Shown: piece after piece, positions 46,566 through 60,000 of the stretch
How the letters are laid out: every line of letters starts with the position of its first letter
Position numbering within the stretch: position 1 is the first letter of the stretch
Assembly (NCBI RefSeq): GCF_032854445.1
Contig: NC_088295.1
Span: 50,023,385 to 50,083,384 of the forward strand
Source of the DNA: Liolophura sinensis
Lineage: Eukaryota; Mollusca; Polyplacophora; Chitonida; Chitonidae
DNA: 60,000 nucleotides
Direction: 5' to 3'
Notes under the pieces: generated by a model
Told to the model about the DNA's origin: nothing
The model's input: the letters and a program-made list of their open reading frames with translations, nothing else
The model's database searches: none
Made by a program: the position numbers and the translations under genes

Positions 46566-48945
46566 CCGTTATATAACTACATTTGTGTCAGGTGTTATAT
46601 GCCCGTCATATATGACATATATGTACCTACGAAAGTTGTTATGATAAAGAGGGCACTTGGTGCATGACAAACTCGGACATATGTGGGCCTTATTCCTTTT
46701 GGGTTAATTTGTGCGTTTTTCTACAAGTGTCCACGTATATTAATCCTTTGTTTTGTCAATATTTGACAGTTGTGACTTATAGCCTGGTAACAATAAAACA
46801 TTGCTAACATGTATTCATAAGATTAAACACGGATATGTCCTGACATAAGGGCTGTATCTCTTGACTGAAATTTGGTCAAGTTAAGCAGATGGCTAGGACT
46901 TCCCTTGTAAATAACTTGCACAGCGTAAATCATCACTTCAAAGCAAAAACATCATCGGGTTTGAGTTCATACCATGATCGTCACCGAATACCATCGTCAC
47001 AAATAAATTTACTGCACCATATGGGTGAAAAGTTACAAGGTCTCTTAATCAGTACACCAGACTTTTTTGTCTCTCGACCTGCTTAAAGGGTTCTCCTTAC
47101 TCACAACGGTTACCGCATTTAATTCACGGCCAAAATCTCACCCAAAGAGATGATTGTAATACCAGCCTTTTTATTTGTCTGTGACAACGGTTGCAAAATT
47201 AGAATAACCTTTTAACATGGTTGAGCGCCGTTAGAGAACACCCAGTGTATGGGAAACACTGGCACATAGTGAGCAATACCTGCATAACACGTACTACAAG
47301 AGATAGGCTTTTTCTGAAAGAGTACAGCCTAACAATTATATTTAAAGTTGTTAGAAAACAGTGAGAATGCACATAGGACTTGCCTTAATTATTACCACAG
47401 AAAAATTATAAGGTCTCTTAATCAGTACACGTTAAGTTAACTCTTCTGCAGCTGATTGCTAGGAATTTACCATACAACTCTATGCAGTTTATAGAGGAAC
47501 AATGTGTAACAAATCTTTTCAGATGTGAACATCACATATACCAATGGTAAACAGCCTAGACCTCAGCAGTGTAAAAAGATATACAGTACAGTACTCTATG
47601 GTGATCCGTATTTTCAATTCAACAAATTAAAACTGTCCTAGGTCAATTATATATAAATATATAACACCCATTTACTGGTGTCCCCAAGTTATCAACAGGA
47701 AATTTCACAAACAGAATGCGAACCAAAACATACATAAAAAAAAAACTATTTCACATAAAACAAACACCCAAAAAGGAAATTAAATTATTACAAATGAAAA
47801 TCAGGAAAGCCTGTACCAGGAGAGTTCTTATATGTATAGTAGAGTAATGCACAGCATAGAGAGACAGACACACAACAGAACAATCCAAAACTGACGGAGT
47901 GAAATGGTCCCCCACAAAGAAATAGCACTTTGGTAAGTAAAATATACATTACTGGCAGCTTTCACGCACAGTTGTAATAACTTTTTTTATAAGATAAGAG
48001 AGCCACCTTTAGTACTGAGTTATACAATTTACATATCGATGCATTTCTCTTGCAATTATCTTCAAATTAGTAATGGCAATGTAGAAAACTATTTTTCATG
48101 TTCATATTCATACAACAGCTTTCTTGTGTTTGGACATAAGCTCACAATGTCAAAAAAAGAATAATAATAATAATAAAGACTGATAACAACAATTCAAAAG
48201 CCATGGCGTTAAATTCCTCAAGACCATTATGGCCTTGAAGGATAAAGACTTATCGTTCCAGGTGATCCAATGGCACGGAAGACTCTTCATTAACAAAATT
48301 GAATACTTGTTCATCAAAAACATCACAATGAGGACAAATTGAATACATCACACACTACAGTGCTGGAACATCATCACACAAACATTTGCACATAACCAGT
48401 TGCGTAGGGGTTAATACAATCATAGGCACCAATGTCATCATCATCATCATCATCATCATATACATTATATATATATTTACTCCAATGTTTGGATATAAAG
48501 TCAGCATACAATACAGTTGGCTGCATCTGGATACAGATACCTCAGCTAAAATTTCACAGTACACCTCTTCAGTCTTAGAGGAAGTAATATTGCATAGTAC
48601 AATAATGGATACGTGTGGAATACCTGTTCTGGTGGAAACAGTGGTTTACTTCTGTGACACCACCCAGTTTTGTCACGGAACCACCCACAAGATAGGTGAT
48701 CAGGTGACACCAGAAGAGCCACAAGCTTCTGCAGTATTATGCTTCAATCCTGAACTGGCTACACAAATATGGCAATGATAGATATAATAAGACATTAAAT
48801 TAATAAATCTGACTTTTGAAATCAATTAGGAGCAATTTTACACACAGGTATTTGGAAGCTGTGGGTGTGCTAAAGACTGTTAGCGGCCCCATTTCTTACA
48901 TGGCGCCTTTACAAAACAAACAATGAACATTAGGAGGGCAGACTT
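46566..48945. other. Intergenic and probable BTBD10 3' UTR
   Basis: No coding evidence on either strand. The part just left of the BTBD10 stop is presumably its 3' UTR. A TTTATT (AATAAA on minus) near 47,167 is the best polyadenylation signal I saw, which would make a UTR of about 1.8 kb. A (TCA)n microsatellite lies at 48,435-48,460. Confidence 0.4.
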
Positions 48946-55479
<6,534 letters not shown>

Positions 55480-55739
55480 CCCAGTAACTACTGGATGACA
55501 CTTCAGGAAAACTGAGCTGGTCTCTATCGCAGCAGGTTATATATCTGCAAAACAAAAACATATACAACTTGTAGCATATTAAATCTTTGTATATGTATAA
55601 TGGTACTTCAAAGAGAATTTCAGGAAAATGGTATTCATGAAAAAGAGTTTTGCACCTGACATCACATTAAAAATTACAACTGAGGGAAAATATGCACAAA
55701 CATGCACCGTAAAAGCAAATATGCATAAAAAATAAAACA

Positions 55740-55986
55740 TAACAGTGTTCAAGTACAAGTAGTTGAGAAACACTTGGACATTCCATATCCATGGTTGCTC
55801 AACCGACTGCCGGAGTCCAACGCATTTGGCTAAATGGTGTGAAACGGGTAGTGGTCCGAATAACCACTTCACTTAACTCTAGCTGGTCAAATCCGTGCCT
55901 TAACATATCCCCTTCCAATTGCAACAAAAAATTTTGTAATGATAATCCAATAAAGCATTCGTTTCATGTGTAAAATGCCTCCAGGC
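55740..55986 (+). repeat. Left arm of long imperfect inverted repeat
   Basis: Matches the reverse complement of 56,314-56,540 with shared blocks such as agctggtcaaatcc, ccccttccaattgcaac and aaaatgcctccagg. Upstream of BTBD10. Confidence 0.85.
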
Positions 55987-56313
55987 CATACAGTCGCCAG
56001 TAATTTGAACACAACCACCATTTGCCTCATCCTTGGACCAGTTCACGTGAAAACTTAAATCATCACCAACAGTTGAACCTCTAGACTCCATAATTCGCAG
56101 CTGATTTTATTTAAGATAGTGAAAAAAAGATTCCAAAAAGTTACAAATTGTGTTTGCAAAAAAAATGCAGGAAACTAAGGTTATCACTGTTTGCAAAAAA
56201 AAAATTCATAAATAAATAAAAAAAAGTCTGCTATTAGGCACGTTCCCAAAATTGTATTCACCCATATCAAGTGTATGGTGGAAACATCTTGAAAACACGA
56301 GGGTACCACTTGA

Positions 56314-56540
56314 CCTGGAGGCATTTTATGCATGAAACGATACTTTATTGAACTATTATTACAAAACTTTGTGTTGCAACTGGAAGGGGATAAGTTATGA
56401 CGTGGATTTGACCAGCTGGAGGTAGGTGAAATGGTTATTCGGGTCGTTACCTGTTTCACAACATTAAGCCAAATGCCAAATGCAAATATGGCATATCCAA
56501 ATATTTCTCAACCAACAGTCATTGTACCCTGAATACTTTT
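56314..56540 (-). repeat. Right arm of long imperfect inverted repeat
   Basis: Inverted partner of 55,740-55,986, about 80 percent alike by eye, with a spacer of about 330 bp. Could be two copies of one element in opposite orientation or a foldback element. Confidence 0.85.
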
Positions 56541-57180
56541 TGAACAAACGTTTTGGTGTTCATTTTTTAATCATCATCTTAAATACTGAAGTTTACAATC
56601 ATTGTTTCACAGATGTATTTCATAAATTGTTATTTCCATGGTACAACTATGTAAAAGTTACCCAGCACAGCCAGATGAAGACTAAATTCAATGACGTAGC
56701 ATGGCTTTCCAAAAATATATCAGTCACTGAGACAGCACAAGAAACATTAATTTTGCAGCTGTTGTCCCGGGAAGAAACATATTGTGTTCACTGCAAACAA
56801 TCGATCATACGACATGGTAATGAACATACCAATCTTCATTCCGCAAGCCAAGAAATTGTTTACGTGACTGATTTCATTTTCAGGACAAATCGAATAATCA
56901 AATAACATAAGTCGTTATGACTTACGCTTATGGGTCGCAAACAAGTCTATATCGAGAGTCGTACGTATCACAGACAAAACCAATATACCGTATCGTTTGT
57001 CCAAACAATCTTTCTGTTGAAATCTGAGCCGGTATCTTCCTCTACATTGCAGTTCTTTAGATATACGAACCTGTTTTTAAAGCTGTTAGCTATCTTCAAC
57101 AACAACATCTTTATGACGCCATGTTGGAAATGCTCGAACGGAATTATGGGTAGGCAAACCACACAAAAGTCAAAAGGTTA

Positions 57181-59309
57181 ACTCCCCTGTAATATTTAAA
57201 ATGTCCGGGTTAGTTGAGCCATAGTTGAACTACAATACAAAATAATCGTACAAAAATATATAAATCCTTTTTACCTTTCTCCGTAAAACTAAGCATAGAT
57301 CATCCTTATTTGTCCATGAGCTGTGATCCACTGCTTGTGCTTACTTATCACCCCCATCGGGGCTGGAAGAGTTCAAATATGCATATTCCTGCAGGTTTGG
57401 CTTACATCGAACCGTCAAGACAAAACATCAGTTTATGCTTTCTTAGAGTAATATGATTTGAAAATTTTACACATAGAAGACCTCCTTCTCCAAGACATGT
57501 TGTCATTTTTCCCATGACAGCCGTGTGGTGGAATACTTTTATTTCTCGCTTATTCTTCAACATAATGCTTTGAAATTTGACAAATACCCGGTACGTGGCT
57601 ATTTACTTAAGCTAGAAATGATCCCACACATTTTTGATATCATTTCTACCTTTAAAGACCTTAGTTAAAGAATATCAGAGTTAACTTTAAATGATCACAC
57701 TGAAAAATCTAATATGAATATCACAACTGTATAGTGTGGAGCCGGTTTTAAGCGTAAACAGTAAATTGCAATTTTACAATTTCTCTTTATTTTCAGTTCT
57801 GCAGAAGTTTAATAAATTTTAAAGGTATTTTTGAAATATTTAGTCTATACCACCTTCGTACAAGTGAAATATTCTTGAGTACGGCGTAAAACACCAGTCA
57901 ATTATATATGCCGAATAAAATGCCGAATTTTTTGCTCGAGGGGGGTCCACATTGTAGGCGGACCTTAACTTAAGGTTAAGGCCTAACTCTTATTATAACA
58001 AACGTGCTTTGAATTTTAAAAGTAGGCCTTTTCCCATCGTGAAAGAAAATCGTTCCTTTCTGGTTTTTATCCAAAGTATGTAAGTCATGACTGCAACAAG
58101 CCCACAATAGCATGTCGGGTGCATTATATAAATTATGTATAGTCACGAGACAAAACATAAAGCAGACCATAGGCTTTGAGCTGGAGCGGCAACTGTCACA
58201 TGATCGAAGTCCCCGAACCACGTGACAGGCCCTGAAACGAACTCGAATCAAGTGACGTTTGTAGTAATGTGGAGTTATCAATTTCTGCTGGTAAGGTTTT
58301 TGGTTGAAAACTAACACTAACTGAATGGAAATATGGGTCCTGACAAACAATTATTTTGATTCCCATGAGCTTCCGTGTTTCTATTATGAAAATATGTGTT
58401 AAAACAATGTAAATGATGTTTTGTACTGCTGGTTCAGTGGTGTTTGCCTTCAGCGACGATAGCGCCGGTACGAAGCGGGGATTTTGATTTTACCAAATAA
58501 CGCGCAACAACTGATTAATGTATTTCACTGGTGGAAAAATATGATGTGATAAAACTGAAATAACTAATAAATCAGTTGTACAATGACAGGCCTTCCATTT
58601 TTAAACATAAATGAATATAAAGGGACCGAGTCTCTCATTGAAGTCCCACGGAGCTAAAGCTATTTCCCGTCCGACATCCCCTGATTTTCAGTTAGCTTTC
58701 AAACATGAACAGACTTCAAAACCATTTGCAAGTGAAGAGGTAAACAGGTTGAAATGAACACTCTTGTCATCACATCTGCAGATTCTTTTCATGACTTTCA
58801 TGGAGGAAAGTGTAAAAAAAGTGTAAAAAAAACAAATAAAAATGTGTGTGTGGGGGAGGGAGGGGGGAGGAGGTAGAGTCTTCAGTTACAATACAAGTTT
58901 AGATGAGGTTAAAAGTTCTTAAATATGTGTGAGTACAAATAATCTCGATTCTATGACTGCAGTTCCTTGACACCTGTATCATATTGTTTATAGTTTTTAA
59001 TGTTGAATTCAGGCAATATATTTAGCATATGCTTTACCCCATCTTGTGTGTCTTGGATTCTTCAACATGGTTTCCTCTTTAGGAAAATCGTAGGCTTCAT
59101 GTTTAATTTGAAAAATAATGCTTGAAGAGTACATGACAAAACAGCACGCAGAAGTTGGCCAGTAATGCTTTTTCAAGAAAAAAGTAAGTGTTTAACATAA
59201 TTTGACGCACAAAATCCAGGTTTAGCATGCTGTGATATCTGTTATATTTACAGTGATTTGTGAATCCCTGAAAAATTTGTACCCTACCTTCCATCATCTT
59301 TTGTTGCAG
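57181..59309. other. Region between BTBD10 and the right-edge gene
   Basis: Should hold the noncoding first exons and promoters of the divergently oriented BTBD10 and right-edge gene, but I cannot place them. A SINE 3' fragment lies at 57,848-57,905 (plus). A G-rich tract lies at 58,843-58,875. Confidence 0.4.
57848..57905 (+). mobile_element. SINE 3' fragment
   Basis: gtacaagtgaaatattcttg, then agtacggcgtaaaacaccag; head and body absent. Confidence 0.8.
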
Positions 59310-59317
59310 TGTGCGTC

Positions 59318-60000
59318 ATGGCAGATAGTGTGTTTCCAGTTATTAAAACCTATGGAAAGAGGAGGCCAGACAGGGGCAATATATATTGCAGGAATGGGGA
59401 TGTCAATTCCATCTTCCAAGGAATGACACGAAAATCCGTCTTCCAGGACTCTCCAGTAGCCAGAAGTAATGTTATAGGAACTGGATTTGGGTTACGTATG
59501 GGACAGACTGGTTGTGGGTTCCATGTTGATCACAAAGCATACAAACTTGGTAAAAAAGTTCATGTTGAACACACTGAAGTAACCCAATCTTCCACAAGTG
59601 GAACAGAGAGATACACAGAAGACACAAGTGCCATGATAGCTGAGTGTTTAGGTGACTCTGTGGTACAAAAAAGTAGTGCTATGATTGTAGATGTCTGTGA
59701 CAGTGCTGAGAGTGGTGTGAAGGTCACGGATGCGTACAACACGGAGGACTGCTCCTCTCAGATTAGTAACCAGTGTCCTGAAAACAGTGACATGTGTACA
59801 GATGCCAGTGACCAGAGTAACTGTTCCGACATTGACCAGACAACAAGCGAAGATACCAGCTTTGAGGACAGTGAACCGAGCATTGAAATTCTTCGTAAAC
59901 AGTTGGATCCTGTCAAGTCCTGTCCAGTTCAATCTCCACTGCATCTTTTGGCAATGCCCCAGAATTCCAAGAGCAGAAGAGACTTGCCATTTGTATTGTC
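59318..60000 (+). CDS. First coding exon of an unidentified gene, right edge
   Basis: Open for 227 codons from ATG 59,318 to the window end with no stop. The exon begins at 59,310 after acceptor ttttgttgcag, so a 5' UTR intron is likely. The protein starts MADSVFPVIKTYGKRRPDRG, followed by NSIFQGMTRKSVFQDSPVAR and a long Ser/Thr/Asp/Glu/Cys-rich, probably disordered region. The KTYGKRR segment near the N-terminus resembles the short PDS5-binding motif at the start of WAPL (KTYSRK) and haspin kinase (RTYG). A cohesin-regulator identity is therefore possible, but no folded domain is visible before the window ends. Coding is likely; identity is a guess. Confidence 0.75.
   Translation, partial: MADSVFPVIKTYGKRRPDRGNIYCRNGDVNSIFQGMTRKSVFQDSPVARSNVIGTGFGLRMGQTGCGFHVDHKAYKLGKKVHVEHTEVTQSSTSGTERYTEDTSAMIAECLGDSVVQKSSAMIVDVCDSAESGVKVTDAYNTEDCSSQISNQCPENSDMCTDASDQSNCSDIDQTTSEDTSFEDSEPSIEILRKQLDPVKSCPVQSPLHLLAMPQNSKSRRDLPFVL

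Noticed and set aside
48386-48778. 130-codon plus-strand ORF
   Set aside because: Includes a TCA microsatellite giving poly-Ile and lies opposite the likely BTBD10 3' UTR.
56480-56905. 141-codon plus-strand ORF near the inverted repeat
   Set aside because: Its start lies in the right arm of the repeat and it is related to the minus-strand frame of the left arm; no domain seen.

Overview
The window is animal (metazoan) genomic DNA: AT-rich, with short coding exons bounded by GT/AG introns, many tandem repeats, tRNA-derived SINEs and a decayed LINE. The gene families and the repeat landscape suggest a lophotrochozoan such as a mollusc or brachiopod. The species cannot be fixed from sequence alone.

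Region 1 (866-29,346, minus strand) holds most of a TRPA1-type ankyrin TRP channel. I reconstruct 22 exons whose phases all agree: 3,099 nt, 1,033 codons counted from the Met at 29,240. They encode about 16 ankyrin repeats, the pre-S1 linker, S1-S6 and the pore. The cytosolic C-terminus after S6 lies beyond the left edge. A further 65-nt exon at 41,398-41,462 is phase-compatible and may be the true first coding exon. The introns carry many minisatellites, several starting within about 65 bp of a splice site, plus SINE insertions with target-site duplications.

Region 2 (about 29.4-41.4 kb) has no confident host exon. It contains a mutated APE-type LINE of the CR1/L2/Jockey kind (about 32.4-37.2 kb, plus strand) with ORF1 remnants, endonuclease, reverse transcriptase, a C-terminal zinc knuckle and a 2A-like motif. 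SINE copies, TA microsatellites and a decayed 43-bp array are also present. If the remote exon is real, all of this lies in intron 1 of the channel gene.

Region 3 (41.5-48.9 kb) is repeat-rich intergenic DNA with a 209-bp MITE-like element carrying 32-bp terminal inverted repeats.

Region 4 (48,946-55,544, minus strand) is a complete nine-coding-exon BTBD10/KCTD20 gene encoding a BTB/POZ protein. Its second coding exon is one base short in the conserved start of the BTB fold.

Region 5 (55.5-60 kb) holds a long imperfect inverted repeat. At the right edge is the first coding exon of an unidentified plus-strand gene (59,318 onward). Its N-terminus resembles the PDS5-binding motif of WAPL and haspin. 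The three host genes are unrelated in function, and nothing suggests co-regulation beyond adjacency.
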